A stretch of DNA of 55,496 bases, from NCBI RefSeq assembly GCF_001279695.1, contig NZ_LGDD01000312.1, forward strand, positions 1 to 55,496, read 5' to 3'. The stretch is from Streptomyces sp. WM6378. Lineage in GTDB: Bacteria > Actinomycetota > Actinomycetes > Streptomycetales > Streptomycetaceae. A program made the position numbers and the translations under genes. The notes under the pieces were generated by a model that worked only from the letters and a program-made list of their open reading frames with translations, was not told the origin of the DNA and did no database searches. This document shows positions 9,243 through 18,724 of the stretch, piece by piece (the first letter of the stretch is position 1; every line of letters begins with the position of its first letter).

Positions 9243-11579
9243 CTAGTAGGCGCGGCCGAGGCCGTCGGTGGGGGATGCGGGGATCGGGGGGACGGTCGGC
9301 AGCGGTTCGAAGCCGAGCGGGCCGTCGTGGTTGATGGGGAAGGTGGTCGGCATGGTGCCGGTGGCCCGGCCGTAGGCGCAGGCGACCGCCGCCATCGCGC
9401 CCGCGACGGCCAACTCACCCGCGCCGCCCGGCTTTTCGCCGGTCGGTGGCATCACGATGATGTCCAGCTCGGGCGGGGTGTTCCACTGTCGGGTGTAGAA
9501 GTAGTTGTCCCAGCTGCCTTCGAGGAAGTGGCCGTCCTTGAGGTGGAGGCCGGAGCTGAGCGTGACGGCGATGCCGTCCATGATCCCGCCCATCATCTGG
9601 GCTTCCAGACCGCGCGGGTTGACGGCCAGGCCCACGTCGACCGCGCACACGACCCGGGTGACACGCGGGCCGGTGTAGGCGTCGGGGATCTGCCTCCCCG
9701 TCGTCTCCGGGCGGCAGTCGATCTCGGCGAGGACCGCGACGAACCCGTGGTACTCGGGGTGGACGGCGATGCCCTGCGCGGTGCCCGCCGGCATCTCCCG
9801 GCCCCACTCGCCGACCTGCGCGACCTTGTCGAGCACGGCCCGCGCCCGGTCCTCCTTGAGGAACTGGCGGCGGAACAGGTACGCGTCCTTGCCCATCTTC
9901 GCCGCGAGCTGGTCGACGACGAGCTCCTGGGCGCACCGCACATTGGGCGAGTAGATGTTGCGCATGCTGCCGGTGTTGAAGCCCTTGTCCACCTCGCCGA
10001 GCAGCTGGGTGGTCGCGCCGAAGTGGTACGGACTCTGCTGGGTGAGCTCGAAGATCGTCTCGGAGAAGGCGAGATCGCCCACGGGCAGCTTCGCCGCCAT
10101 CGAGGTGATGATCTCGCCGAGCCCGTGCCCGAAGTCGGTGGCCACGGAGGTGTGCCGCTGCTCGTACGAGAGGACCTCGCCCAGCGCGTACGTGGCCCGG
10201 ACCCGGGAGGTGGACATCGGGTGGGTGCGGCCCTGGCGGAAGTCGTCCGTGCGATGCCACATCAGCTTGACGGGCTTGCTCATCGCCTGCGATATCCGGG
10301 CCGCCTCGATCGCCGCGTCGAAGAAGAGCTTGCGGCCGAACGAGCCGCCGCCCTCGGCGACATGGACCTTGACGGCGGACAGCGGCAGACCGAGGGCGAG
10401 CGCGATCCTCTCCTGGGCGACGATCGGGGTCTTCAGGGAGGCCCAGATCTCGGCGCGGTCGCTCCTGACGTCCGCGATCGCGCAGTTGGGCTCCAGGGCG
10501 CTGTTGCTGGCGAAGTGGAAGGTGAAGCGCGCGTCCACCGACTTGACCAGAGGGTCCAACGCCGGGATCACCAGCGGGAGTTCGGCGTTGCGCAGCTCCT
10601 TCAGGACGGTGGCGTCGGATGCCCCGTCCGCAGTGCCGGGGCCCCAGGACACGCGCAGCGCCCGCACGGCGTCGATGCACTGACCGAAGGTCCGCCCGCG
10701 CACGGCGACGCCGGTGGGGACGGTGACGACATGGGTGATGCCGGGCATCGCGAGGACGTCGGCCCGGTTGTCGACCGACCGTACCGTTCCGTTGATCGTC
10801 GGCGGGCGGCACACCATCGTCGGCAGCGCGTCCGCGACCTGCACGTCCATCGCGAACCGTTTGCGGCCGGTGACGGCGGCGAGCGCGTCGATCCGGCCGC
10901 GCGGGGTGCCGATGACACCGAACTGCGCGGGCTTCTTCAGCGTGACCGCGAGCTGGAGGGTGGTCCGGCTCGCGGCCTTCGCCGCCAGCTCGCCGTAGGT
11001 CGCCGCTTTCCCCCGCGGTGAAGTGACCACGCCCGCACGGGTGGTGAGCGTCGAGGCGGCCTCGCCGAACTCCGCGGCCGCGGCCTCCAGGAGCCTGGCC
11101 CGGGCAGTCGCCGCGGCCACCCGGATCGGGGTGAAGGTGGAGATCGTGGTGTTCGACGCGCCGGTCATCTGGTTGAACAGGAGTTCCGGCCGTGCGTCCG
11201 CCAGCGAGACCTTCACCTTGTCCAGCGGCAGGTCCAGTTCCTCCGCGATCAGCATCGCGGAGGAGGTGGTGATGCCCTGGCCCACCTCCGCGCGCGGCAG
11301 GACGAAGGAGGCGGTGCCGTCCGCCTCGACCTGGATCGTGATCAGGTTTGCGGTCGGCAGCGCGGCGTCCGTGAGCATGTCGTTGAGGTCGTAGATCTCG
11401 GACGGTCCGGGGAGCGACGGAACCGCCGCCTGTGCCCGTGCGGGCGCGACGGCCGACTCACCGATCTGCGCGGCCACCGTCAACGTCGAGGCCGCGAGCA
11501 CATATCCCAGAAACCGCCGCCGCCCCACTTCATGGACGGTGACCTCGTCCGCACGCTCCGGCCGATCCGACGCTGCCAT
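9243..11579 (-). CDS. Molybdopterin-binding subunit, isoquinoline 1-oxidoreductase beta type (IorB-like)
   Basis: This 778-residue aldehyde/xanthine oxidase-family subunit has a twin-arginine leader (GRRRFLGYVLAASTLTVAAQ, residues about 19-38) after a short N-terminal tail. Tat export of the folded complex to the cell surface is therefore likely. Typical blocks include RAEVGQGITTSSAMLIAEEL, GGGSFGRKLFFDAAIEAA, TMVCRPP and the C-terminal GGAGELAVAGAMAAVACAYG loop near the cofactor. It should hydroxylate N-heterocycles or oxidise aldehydes. The start at 11579 has AAAGGG seven bases upstream. It forms an operon with the IorA-like gene. No cofactor-insertion protein (XdhC) is adjacent. Confidence 0.93.
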   Translation of the reverse strand: MAASDRPERADEVTVHEVGRRRFLGYVLAASTLTVAAQIGESAVAPARAQAAVPSLPGPSEIYDLNDMLTDAALPTANLITIQVEADGTASFVLPRAEVGQGITTSSAMLIAEELDLPLDKVKVSLADARPELLFNQMTGASNTTISTFTPIRVAAATARARLLEAAAAEFGEAASTLTTRAGVVTSPRGKAATYGELAAKAASRTTLQLAVTLKKPAQFGVIGTPRGRIDALAAVTGRKRFAMDVQVADALPTMVCRPPTINGTVRSVDNRADVLAMPGITHVVTVPTGVAVRGRTFGQCIDAVRALRVSWGPGTADGASDATVLKELRNAELPLVIPALDPLVKSVDARFTFHFASNSALEPNCAIADVRSDRAEIWASLKTPIVAQERIALALGLPLSAVKVHVAEGGGSFGRKLFFDAAIEAARISQAMSKPVKLMWHRTDDFRQGRTHPMSTSRVRATYALGEVLSYEQRHTSVATDFGHGLGEIITSMAAKLPVGDLAFSETIFELTQQSPYHFGATTQLLGEVDKGFNTGSMRNIYSPNVRCAQELVVDQLAAKMGKDAYLFRRQFLKEDRARAVLDKVAQVGEWGREMPAGTAQGIAVHPEYHGFVAVLAEIDCRPETTGRQIPDAYTGPRVTRVVCAVDVGLAVNPRGLEAQMMGGIMDGIAVTLSSGLHLKDGHFLEGSWDNYFYTRQWNTPPELDIIVMPPTGEKPGGAGELAVAGAMAAVACAYGRATGTMPTTFPINHDGPLGFEPLPTVPPIPASPTDGLGRAY

Positions 11580-11854
11580 CAACTGCCCTTTCGTCCAACT
11601 GCGCATCCGCGCCGCGTCAGCGTCACATATTTCTCACCAGTAACACCAGACGGGAAACAGGACGTCAGCAGAACGTGGATGAGCCGGACAGGGATCGGCC
11701 GGACACGGCCCCAGGTGCCTGGGGCCCGTTGGTGAGAACTCCCCCGTTCGACACCGGGGTCGACACCCTCCGCAGCCAGATCGGGACGTGGCTGCGCCGC
11801 AGCTCGCGACGCCTGTGACAGCGGCTCCCCGCGGTGCGAACCCCTGCCGTACAG

Positions 11855-11901
11855 AGAAGGGCCCTGCCCCGGCGGTATGTCGACGAGGCAGAGCCCTTTC
11901 T
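11855..11901 (+). terminator. Hairpin, probable terminator
   Basis: AGAAGGGCCCTGCC (11855-11868) pairs with GGCAGAGCCCTTTCT (11887-11901) with one bulge, followed by a short T-rich run (CTGCTTT). Confidence 0.45.
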
Positions 11902-11991
11902 GCTTTGGAACCGGGGAGCTTGCGGCTGCGATCTCGCTACGGCGATGCTGCGCCTGCGGTCCGTCGGCTACCGGGAGCGGCCAGAGAGCGT

Positions 11992-12021
11992 CGGGAGGCC
12001 TCTTCACGAAGGGGCCTCCCG
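11992..12021. terminator. Hairpin, probable terminator
   Basis: CGGGAGGCC (11992-12000) pairs exactly with GGCCTCCCG (12013-12021) around a 12-base loop. It is the second stem-loop within 170 bp. Confidence 0.5.
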
Positions 12022-12179
12022 CCCTGTTCTCAGCGCGTTCCTCGCATAGGGCCGAACCATGATGGATCGTCCATGGCGCCTTCGTCCTCATGCCACTGCG
12101 GAGGCGCCGAAACGACGAAGCTCCTCAGGTCTCCACCCAGCACGAACAGCCGCCCGGGCTTGACTTCCACTGCGTAGTC

Positions 12180-12546
12180 GAGGCTGACCTGAGCACCGCG
12201 GGCTGGGAAGCCACCTCGCAGGGGGGCTCACTTCTGGCTGCCTTGAGGACGGTGGACGTCCCCACGGCCGACCGAGGCACATGCCGAACTGCGTACGGGA
12301 CATCCGAGGAGGTCACCGAACACATGCTGTGCGCGGGGCTGACCCAGGGCGGCAAGGACTTCTGCGCGGGTGACGAGGGTGGCACGGCCCGTCACTCACA
12401 ACCTGCTCGGCCTGCCCGTCCCGCGGGCCCTGCCCTCATGGCACCGAGGCTGCGCACAAGCCGGCTACCCCGGGGTCTACACCCGCATCGGCGGCTACGT
12501 TCCCTGGATCACCACCCACCTCGCGGGCTGGCCATCCCCTCCCCGT
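12180..12546 (+). pseudogene. Trypsin-like serine protease remnant
   Basis: One frame gives GWEATSQGGSLLAALRTVDV, CRTAYGTS and [20 protein letters not shown], the C-terminal half of a secreted trypsin-like protease. The catalytic GDSGG motif reads GDEGG: codon GAG at 12375 replaces the nucleophilic serine. The frame then shifts, and the neighbouring frame supplies [20 protein letters not shown] and ITTHLA, the normal end. The His and Asp part and the signal peptide are missing. Loss of serine, frameshift and truncation all mark it as dead. Confidence 0.85.
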
Positions 12547-12699
12547 AGGCCAGGACATTCAACCAGCCCCGGGCCGGGTGGAGTTGGAGCCATCGACTGA
12601 ACCTCAAGACGCTTCGACGAACATCAAGTCACGTGTTGACGCTGGGAGTTCCGCGCCCGCCATCTGAGGCCGGAGGGGTGCTTCTTTGGTTGAGGACGT

Positions 12700-13270
12700 C
12701 CCGGGTCTTTCAGGCGTGGGCGTGGTGGTGGGCCAGAGGCGCATGAGGGTCCGCCTCGCCGTAGCCGATGTCCGGATCGGCGCGCACGAGAGCGGCCGTC
12801 AGCCGGGGCACGGCATGCGGGAGGGCATGCTCGGCGTCGACAGCGACCTGGTGGGCGTCGCGGACGCTGAGGTCTCCGGCCACCACGATGGCGACCTCTG
12901 CCCGCAGTTGGTGGCCGATCCGGGCATCCGCGGTTCGCCCACCTCCTCAACACCGTCGACCTCGCGCGGCGCGGATTCGGCGGTGTCGATCAGAGCGGGG
13001 TCGACGGCGTCCATCAGACGGCGGAACACCTCCCGCACGGGGCGCCGCGCAGGACAGCGAGGATCGCGAGGGTGATGAGCAGACCGACGATCGGGTCGGC
13101 CGACGGCCGGCCAAGTGCGGCCCCGCCGGCGCCGAGCAGGACGGCGAGCCAGCAGCCGGTCGATCGCGGTCCAGGTCGTCAGGGCGGAGGAGGCGGCGAT
13201 GGCGAGAACGATGAAGATGCCAGCCAGGTCCTCAGCGCGGCTGGAACCGTAGCCCTCGGGCGCGGCAGGC
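12700..13270 (-). pseudogene. Cation diffusion facilitator (CDF) transporter remnant
   Basis: Read on the minus strand, EGYGSSRAEDLAGIFIVLAI and ALTTWTAIDRLLA match CDF membrane helix 3. VREVFRRLMDAVDPALIDTA begins the cytoplasmic domain, which continues in another frame through AEVAIVVAGDLSVRDAHQV to a His-rich tail HAPLAHHHAHA. At least two frameshifts and loss of the first helices are evident. The intact ancestor would have exported zinc or a related cation. Confidence 0.75.
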
Positions 13271-13301
13271 TCCCTTGGCGGCTGACGGAGGGTCTGGGGG
13301 T

Positions 13302-13445
13302 TCAGCCGAGGGTGACGACCATCTTGCCGAGGGCCTCTCCGGCCTCCATGGCCTGGTGGGCTTCGACGATCTCGTCGAACCGGAAGACCCGGGTGGGACG
13401 GGCCCGGAGGGCACCGGCGCTGACCTTGGCGTAGATGTGTCGACT
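13302..13445 (-). pseudogene. Zinc-type alcohol dehydrogenase/quinone oxidoreductase C-terminal remnant
   Basis: About 45 codons ending ARPTRVFRFDEIVEAHQAME and AGEALGKMVVTLG match the last segment of medium-chain dehydrogenases of the quinone oxidoreductase branch. No nucleotide-binding domain precedes it. It is part of the run of relics from about 12.2 to 13.4 kb. Confidence 0.7.
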
Positions 13446-13530
13446 CCACGACCACGAGCCCGCATAGCCCCCGCCCCGGAGAGGGCAGCCGCCGGAGAGC
13501 ACGGCTGCCCGTCGCCGAAGTGCCGAGGCG

Positions 13531-14064
13531 TCAGTTTACGTCTTCACAGGCGCCCTGGCGGGAGGTGGAGGTGAAGGACGTGGCGCAGTAGTACCCGGGC
13601 GTCACGTTGTAGTCGAAGTTCCAGACAACGCTGTACCAGCCGCCGCCCTGGTTGAAGTTACCCGTCTGAGCGATCACACCCGAGGGGCCGTTGATCTGCA
13701 TGTTCACCGTGCCGGCGCTGGGGAAGTGCGTCGAATTCTCGATGTAGTAGACGAACGTCCCGCTACCGTTGATGTTGATGCAGACCTCGAAACTGCCACC
13801 CGCGCAGCCGGACGAGGAGAAGGGCCGGACCCCCGCAGCGGAGTCCCGGTAGATGTCGACCGTACCCTGCGCCGTCTTGACCTCCTTGACCAGCACCGAA
13901 CCCGCAGGAGCAGCCACGGAGTGAGTCGGCGTCATGCTGCTGACGCTCGCCGCGTCGGCAGCCGCGGCCCCGGTCGCACCGACCGTCGCCCCCAGAGCCA
14001 TGGCGACCGTCGTCGCCTTCACTGCGGTCGACGCCCACCTCTTCGACATGAACTTGTTCGTCAT
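13531..14064 (-). CDS. Secreted protein of unknown function
   Basis: This 177-residue protein has a Sec signal peptide: basic MTNKFMSKRW, a hydrophobic stretch to about residue 35, then AAADAA. The mature part is rich in Gly, Ser, Asn and aromatic residues with four cysteines (CAGG, EVCININ, YYCATS, GACEDVN), which suggests two disulfides and a beta-sandwich (FNQGGGWYSVVWNFDYNVTP). I do not recognise a family. It is the first of three exported-protein genes on this strand, upstream of a divergent NB-ARC/TPR regulator. GGGG five bases before the ATG may be its ribosome binding site. Confidence 0.75.
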   Translation of the reverse strand: MTNKFMSKRWASTAVKATTVAMALGATVGATGAAAADAASVSSMTPTHSVAAPAGSVLVKEVKTAQGTVDIYRDSAAGVRPFSSSGCAGGSFEVCININGSGTFVYYIENSTHFPSAGTVNMQINGPSGVIAQTGNFNQGGGWYSVVWNFDYNVTPGYYCATSFTSTSRQGACEDVN

Positions 14065-14334
14065 CTGATCCCCGTTTCCTTTCGTCGCGCGGGAACGGCT
14101 GGATACCGCACGATGACGCTACGGACACGGGTCCTTCGGTCGTCCTGGATTCGTCCTAGTGCGAGGTCAGCCGGGGGGGGAGAGAGCCGGCGCTGATCGT
14201 GAAGTGCCGGGGGCCAACATGAGGTTCGGCGTGCTGGGGCCGTTACCCGGCAAACCAAATAATTCCGCAACCGGGTGGGCGGTCGGGGAAGCGCGGCGGT
14301 GGGGTGGATGGGCCGGTCGACGACACGTGTTCGA

Positions 14335-15285
14335 TCAGTCCTTCGCCTCCTCGTTACTGATCCGGGCTGCCTCTCGGACACGGCTCTCGATCCGCTGGCT
14401 GTACTCGCGCAGCGCCTGCGTGTGCCCTTCGACATACCGAGTGTCGTAGGCGGACTGTACTGCCAGGGAGATTCCGACCATGTTGGTGGACAGTTTGCAT
14501 GCGACATCCGCCGACGCCTGCTTCAGCTCATCAGCCGAGTGCTGGACAGAGATCACGCCGTTCCGCTCGGACGTTTTCGGTATCAACTGGGGGTTGTCCA
14601 GCGCGTCCTGCGGATTGGAGTAGGTGAATCCCTTGCTCTTCATGCACGCACTCCACGCCGCGGTGACTTTGAGGATGCGAGGGTCGTCGGTCGGGATCTG
14701 CGGGCCATGGTCCGGCAGGGCTTTCGGGTCCGGCATCGGGAGTGCGCCCCCCGTTCCGCGCACACTCTGCCCCTTGCAGCCTCCAACCGGAAGGGACTTA
14801 CCGGCAAAGGTGGAAACGGGATTTCCGGCGGAGTCCATCCCGTGCTCCACTGTCATCGTGTCCATCGACGGTGGCACAGCGCCGGATGGGGCGGGTGCGG
14901 GTTGGGACGGAATCCTGTCGTAACCACTCGTGCCGGCTTGTGCCGGATCGAAGAATCCGTACAGAGGTGCGTGTGTCCTGTCATAGCGAATCGATTTCGC
15001 GTCGAAGCCGAAGAGTTCGGTTGCCACTCCTCGCAGCCCGAATTCTTTCATGCATTTTTCGTTGAGTATGTTCGCCGCGGACTGAATTGTGGTCACTTGT
15101 TGGGGTGTGACGAGATATCGATCGACAGGGCGCACGATCTGGTCCACCGACGTGATAGTGGCCACCGGACCGATCGGCGGCGGTGTTTGGCTGCCGACAC
15201 CCGGAGCTCCTTTGGCGGATTCCGTCCCACAGCCCACCAGAGATACCGATAACACCAAAGCCGGCATGATCGCTTTTCGCTTCAT
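14335..15285 (-). CDS. Putative lipoprotein of unknown function
   Basis: This 316-residue protein begins MKRKAIMPALVLSVSLVGCG, a lipoprotein signal with lipobox LVGC, so it should be anchored on the outer face of the membrane through Cys19. The mature part is Pro-rich at first and then has spaced cysteines (NEKCMKEFG, GGCKGQ, ACMKSKGFTY, VACKL), a pattern seen in uncharacterised Streptomyces lipoproteins. The start at 15285 was chosen because the signal begins there; the frame is open further upstream. A strong hairpin separates it from the next secreted-protein gene, so it probably has its own promoter. Confidence 0.78.
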   Translation of the reverse strand: MKRKAIMPALVLSVSLVGCGTESAKGAPGVGSQTPPPIGPVATITSVDQIVRPVDRYLVTPQQVTTIQSAANILNEKCMKEFGLRGVATELFGFDAKSIRYDRTHAPLYGFFDPAQAGTSGYDRIPSQPAPAPSGAVPPSMDTMTVEHGMDSAGNPVSTFAGKSLPVGGCKGQSVRGTGGALPMPDPKALPDHGPQIPTDDPRILKVTAAWSACMKSKGFTYSNPQDALDNPQLIPKTSERNGVISVQHSADELKQASADVACKLSTNMVGISLAVQSAYDTRYVEGHTQALREYSQRIESRVREAARISNEEAKD

Positions 15286-15318
15286 TTTTTGAGGCCCGTC
15301 CTGGAGACGCTCAAGGGC

Positions 15319-15364
15319 TGTGGGCGCCAGGATGCGACAGCAACAGTCGATCCTGGCGCCCACA
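15319..15364 (-). terminator. Strong intrinsic-type hairpin
   Basis: A perfect 15-bp stem (15319-15333 with 15350-15364, core GGGCGCCAGGAT) surrounds a 16-base loop. It begins 12 bp beyond the stop of the minus-strand gene at 15376-15762 and should end that transcript before the lipoprotein gene. Confidence 0.8.
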
Positions 15365-15375
15365 CCACGGAGTTA

Positions 15376-15762
15376 CTAGGACCAGATGTTGACGGAGTAC
15401 GTCAGCGAGTTACGGTCGATGTAGGCCGTGGTCATATGCGGGTTGAAGCGCGCACCCTCGTCGCGGTAGTCACTGGTGTAGTAGTTGGTGTAGCCGGTGT
15501 TCACTCCCGAGCCCACCGCGGAGGTGCCGGGCAGGTGGACGCCGAGTGTGGTGGATCCGCTGCCCGTTGACCCGTAACAGGCAACCGCCTGGGGGTGGTT
15601 CGGGTCGCCCTTGTACACGGTCACGCCGCGGCCGTCGGCCGCACCGCAGTCGATCGGCTTGACGTCGGCGCTGGCCGGAGCCGCCAGGGCCAGGCCACCG
15701 ACGAGGACACCGCTGGCGATGACCGCGGTTGCGAGCGTGCGAGTCTTACTGAATCGAGGCAT
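15376..15762 (-). CDS. Small secreted protein, possibly beta/gamma-crystallin-like
   Basis: The protein has 128 residues with a clear Sec signal peptide (MPRFSKTRTLATAVIASGVL to about ASA at 32). The mature 96 residues contain two cysteines (PIDCGAAD, VACYGS), a VTVYKGD strand, and an aromatic-rich end (DRNSLTYSVNIWS). The pattern loosely recalls Streptomyces killer-toxin-like or beta/gamma-crystallin proteins, but this is a weak inference. AAGGA lies eight bases upstream of the ATG. A strong terminator follows. Confidence 0.75.
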   Translation of the reverse strand: MPRFSKTRTLATAVIASGVLVGGLALAAPASADVKPIDCGAADGRGVTVYKGDPNHPQAVACYGSTGSGSTTLGVHLPGTSAVGSGVNTGYTNYYTSDYRDEGARFNPHMTTAYIDRNSLTYSVNIWS

Positions 15763-16351
15763 GTCGTCCGTCCTTCAAGTCCATGGATGAAGCCGTACCA
15801 CCGATGTGAAGTGGTGCGGCTGAGCGAGTGGAGCTACACGTCGCGTGGACCTCGCCGGTCATCCGGCGGCGTCCAAGGCTGCGCGCGGGGCAGCCTGCGG
15901 TGGGGCAGGGGCGTTGTTCTCGCCCATTTCGCTGATGAAGCGTCAGGCGTTGACCGGGCGCCATCCTGATATGCCCAGTCACCGGCACTCTCGAAGTGTC
16001 TGGTCCGGACAACTCCGCAGGCATTCATCTGTCCGGCAGCCGGCAGGCAGTCGAATCCACCCCACCGGACCACCGTTCGCACTCGGCCCTACGCCGCTCC
16101 TGCGGAGTTGTCATCCCCGTTGTCATCCCCCGCCGACGACGGACCCTTTCCGCTTTCAGACTCCTTCCTTGACGTTTGAGGGTGACTCACCACGCAGAGC
16201 CAAGGACTGGCAAAAGCTCTCCGTCGGTTGGTCACTTCGTCCGCGATTGAGTCTGCAGATGTCGGCACTCGCATGACAATGTTCCCGGTCAGGTCCGGAC
16301 GGATCCGGTTGCCCGGCTGGGCAGCAGGGCTCACAGGGGGAAGCCGCAAAG
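15763..16351. other. 589 bp divergent intergenic region
   Basis: It separates the small secreted protein gene from the NB-ARC/TPR regulator and must hold both promoters. I found no coherent reading frame, strong hairpin or repeat. GGGGAAG lies nine bases before the regulator's ATG. Confidence 0.5.
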
Positions 16352-18724
16352 ATGGAGCAACAGTTACGCCCAAGTCCGGGAGAGACGGCGGAGAGCGTCG
16401 CCGACTACATTCGCGAGCTGCGGGCGCTGAAGGTGCGGGCGGGCCAGCCGTCCCTGCAGGAACTGCAGCGGCGCAGTGGCGTCGCGCGCAGCACGTTGTC
16501 GGACGCGCTCAGTCCGCGTCGCCGTGAGCTCCCGCGCCTGGAGGTGTGTCTCGCCCTGGTCCGTGCGTGCGGTGTGATGCCGGAGGAAGAGACCCGATGG
16601 CGGGCACGGTGGCAACACATCGCTCAGGCCCGCGATGCGGTGCGGTCGGTGCCATCGGCAACCGCACCGGGCCGCACCATCCAAGCAGCGGATGTGCCAC
16701 GGCAACTGCCTTCCGGCATACGTCATTTCACCGGCCGAATGCGTGAACTCAAGCTTCTCGACGAGCTGTTGGCAGACCGTCAGACAAGGTGTGGTGCCGT
16801 CGTCATCTCGGCGATCGCCGGTACCGCCGGAGTGGGCAAGACCTCATTGGCCCTGCACTTCGCGCACCGAGTGGCCCACCGCTTCCCCGACGGCCAGCTC
16901 TTCGCCAACCTGCGCGGCTTCGACCCCGCGGCCGACCCGGTCGACGCAGCAAGCGTTGCGCGCGGTTTCCTGGACGCGCTCGGCGTGCCGGCTCACCGCA
17001 TTCCGGCCGACCCGGAGGGACAACTCGCGGTCTACCGCAGCCGACTGGCCGACACTCGCACGCTGATCGTTCTGGACAACGCCCGCGAGGTGGAGCAGGT
17101 CCGCCCGCTGCTGCCGGGTTCGGACCGCTGCCTGGTACTCGTCACCAGCAGGAACCGGCTCTCCGGCCTGATCGCCCTGGACGGCGCGGTTCCGCTGCCA
17201 CTCGACGTGCTCTCCCGCGAGGAGGCGCACGAGCTGCTCTGCCGTCGGCTTGGCCGCGAGTCCGTTCTCGGCCACGCGGACGCCGCCTACGAACTGATCG
17301 AACTGTGCGCCCGGCTGCCGCTCGCCTTGAACATCGCGGCCGCACGCGCTGCCGCCCACCCCGACACCCCGCTGAGGATCTGGGCCGACGAACTGCGCGA
17401 CACCCGCGCCCGGCTGGACCTGCTCGCGGTCGGCGACGGCTACGCCGATGTCCGGGCCGTACTCTCCTGGTCCTACCGCGCCCTGACTCCGGAAGGCGCC
17501 CGGCTGTTCCGGCTGCTCGGCCTGCACCCTGGGCCGGATCTCAGCGCCGCCGCCGCGGCGAGCCTGGCCGGTCTGCCACTGTCACCGACCCGGAGCCTGC
17601 TGGACGAACTCCACCGCGCCCACCTGGTCATCACGCAGGGAGGTGAGCGGTACAGCCTCCACGATCTGCTGCGCGCGTACGCGGTCGAGCTGGTCGACGC
17701 GTACGACTCCACCGATGCGCGGACGGAGTCGGCGCGCCGGATGTACGACCACTATCTCCACTCCTCGCACCGAGCCGGTTCCCTCGCCTACGCGGACGAA
17801 GCCTCGTGGCCCCCGCTGGACCTCGGGGAACGGGCCCCCGGCGTGACGCCCCTGGATCTGACGGACCGTCAACAGTCCCTGGTGTGGTACCGGGACGAGC
17901 AGACGGTGCTCGCCCAGACAGCCGCCCGGGCTCTGCAGGACGGGTTCGCCGATCACGCCTGGCAGCTCGCCGGGACGCAGGTGTCGTACTTGCTCAAGTC
18001 GGGGCGGTGGCAGCAGTGGCAGCAGGTCAGCGAGATCGCGCTGGCCGCCGCCGAGCGCACCGGGGATCTCGGTCGGCAGGCCCATGCCCACCGCTGGCTC
18101 GGCCAGGTACACCGCTCCCAGGGCCGCCAGCCCGAAGCCCACGTCCGACTGCGTCGCGCCTTCGACCTCTTCGCCCAGGTCGGCGACCGTACGCGTCAGG
18201 GCAGGACCCAGATCGACATCGCCATCACCTACGGTGAGGAACGCGCCTACGCCAAGGCCATCACCGAGGCACGCTCGGCGCTGGGGCTGTTCGAGGCTGT
18301 CGACGACCCCACCGGACAAGCCACCGCGCTCAACAGCATCGGCTGGTACCTGGCCCTGCGCGGTGAACCCCGCGAAGCGCTCCCGTACTGCCTCCGGGCG
18401 CTGGAACTGTCCCGCACCTGCAAAAACCTGCCTGCCCAGTCGTCCACCCTGGACAGCATCGGCTTCATCCATCATGAACTGGGCGAGTACCAGGATGCGC
18501 TCCCCGCCTACCAAGAGTCCCTGCGGCTGCGTCAGTCGATCGGCGACTACTTCCTCCAAGCCGAGATCCACACCCACATCGGCGACACCCAACTCGCGCT
18601 CGGCGACACCCAGGCGGCCCGCCGCTCGTGGACGGCGAGCCTCGCCATTCTCGACGACCTCCAACACCGCGACGCCGAAGCGGTCCGCACCCGTCTGAAC
18701 ACATGGAGCGACAGCCGCCAGTGA
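16352..18724 (+). CDS. HTH/NB-ARC/TPR regulator (STAND ATPase)
   Basis: This 790-residue protein has three parts. Residues about 15-75 form an XRE-type helix-turn-helix (LQELQRRSGVARSTLSDALS). Residues about 120-420 form an NB-ARC ATPase with P-loop AGTAGVGKTSLA (157-167), Walker B-like TLIVLDNARE and LVTSRNRLSG. Residues about 540-785 carry tetratricopeptide repeats such as QAHAHRWLGQVHRSQGRQPE and ALNSIGWYLALRGEPREALP. STAND proteins act as ATP-gated signal switches; in Streptomyces this layout often regulates secondary metabolism. It is divergent from three exported-protein genes and followed by a cupin gene. Its targets are unknown. Confidence 0.92.
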   Translation: MEQQLRPSPGETAESVADYIRELRALKVRAGQPSLQELQRRSGVARSTLSDALSPRRRELPRLEVCLALVRACGVMPEEETRWRARWQHIAQARDAVRSVPSATAPGRTIQAADVPRQLPSGIRHFTGRMRELKLLDELLADRQTRCGAVVISAIAGTAGVGKTSLALHFAHRVAHRFPDGQLFANLRGFDPAADPVDAASVARGFLDALGVPAHRIPADPEGQLAVYRSRLADTRTLIVLDNAREVEQVRPLLPGSDRCLVLVTSRNRLSGLIALDGAVPLPLDVLSREEAHELLCRRLGRESVLGHADAAYELIELCARLPLALNIAAARAAAHPDTPLRIWADELRDTRARLDLLAVGDGYADVRAVLSWSYRALTPEGARLFRLLGLHPGPDLSAAAAASLAGLPLSPTRSLLDELHRAHLVITQGGERYSLHDLLRAYAVELVDAYDSTDARTESARRMYDHYLHSSHRAGSLAYADEASWPPLDLGERAPGVTPLDLTDRQQSLVWYRDEQTVLAQTAARALQDGFADHAWQLAGTQVSYLLKSGRWQQWQQVSEIALAAAERTGDLGRQAHAHRWLGQVHRSQGRQPEAHVRLRRAFDLFAQVGDRTRQGRTQIDIAITYGEERAYAKAITEARSALGLFEAVDDPTGQATALNSIGWYLALRGEPREALPYCLRALELSRTCKNLPAQSSTLDSIGFIHHELGEYQDALPAYQESLRLRQSIGDYFLQAEIHTHIGDTQLALGDTQAARRSWTASLAILDDLQHRDAEAVRTRLNTWSDSRQ

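Larger units (their letters stand above)
11580..12179. other. 600 bp gap with two hairpins
   Basis: No convincing gene is visible. The stretch contains the two hairpins listed separately. A GTTCGA near 11740 recalls a tRNA T-arm, but no cloverleaf can be built around it. Confidence 0.45.

Noticed and set aside
9237..11021. A 594-residue plus-strand frame opposite the IorB gene
   Set aside because: It is the mirror of the well-supported IorB coding frame and has no protein family resemblance; long antisense frames are normal in high-GC DNA.
11733..11760. GTTCGA with flanking C and G runs resembling a tRNA T-arm
   Set aside because: The loop is eight bases, and no acceptor, D or anticodon arms can be drawn around it.
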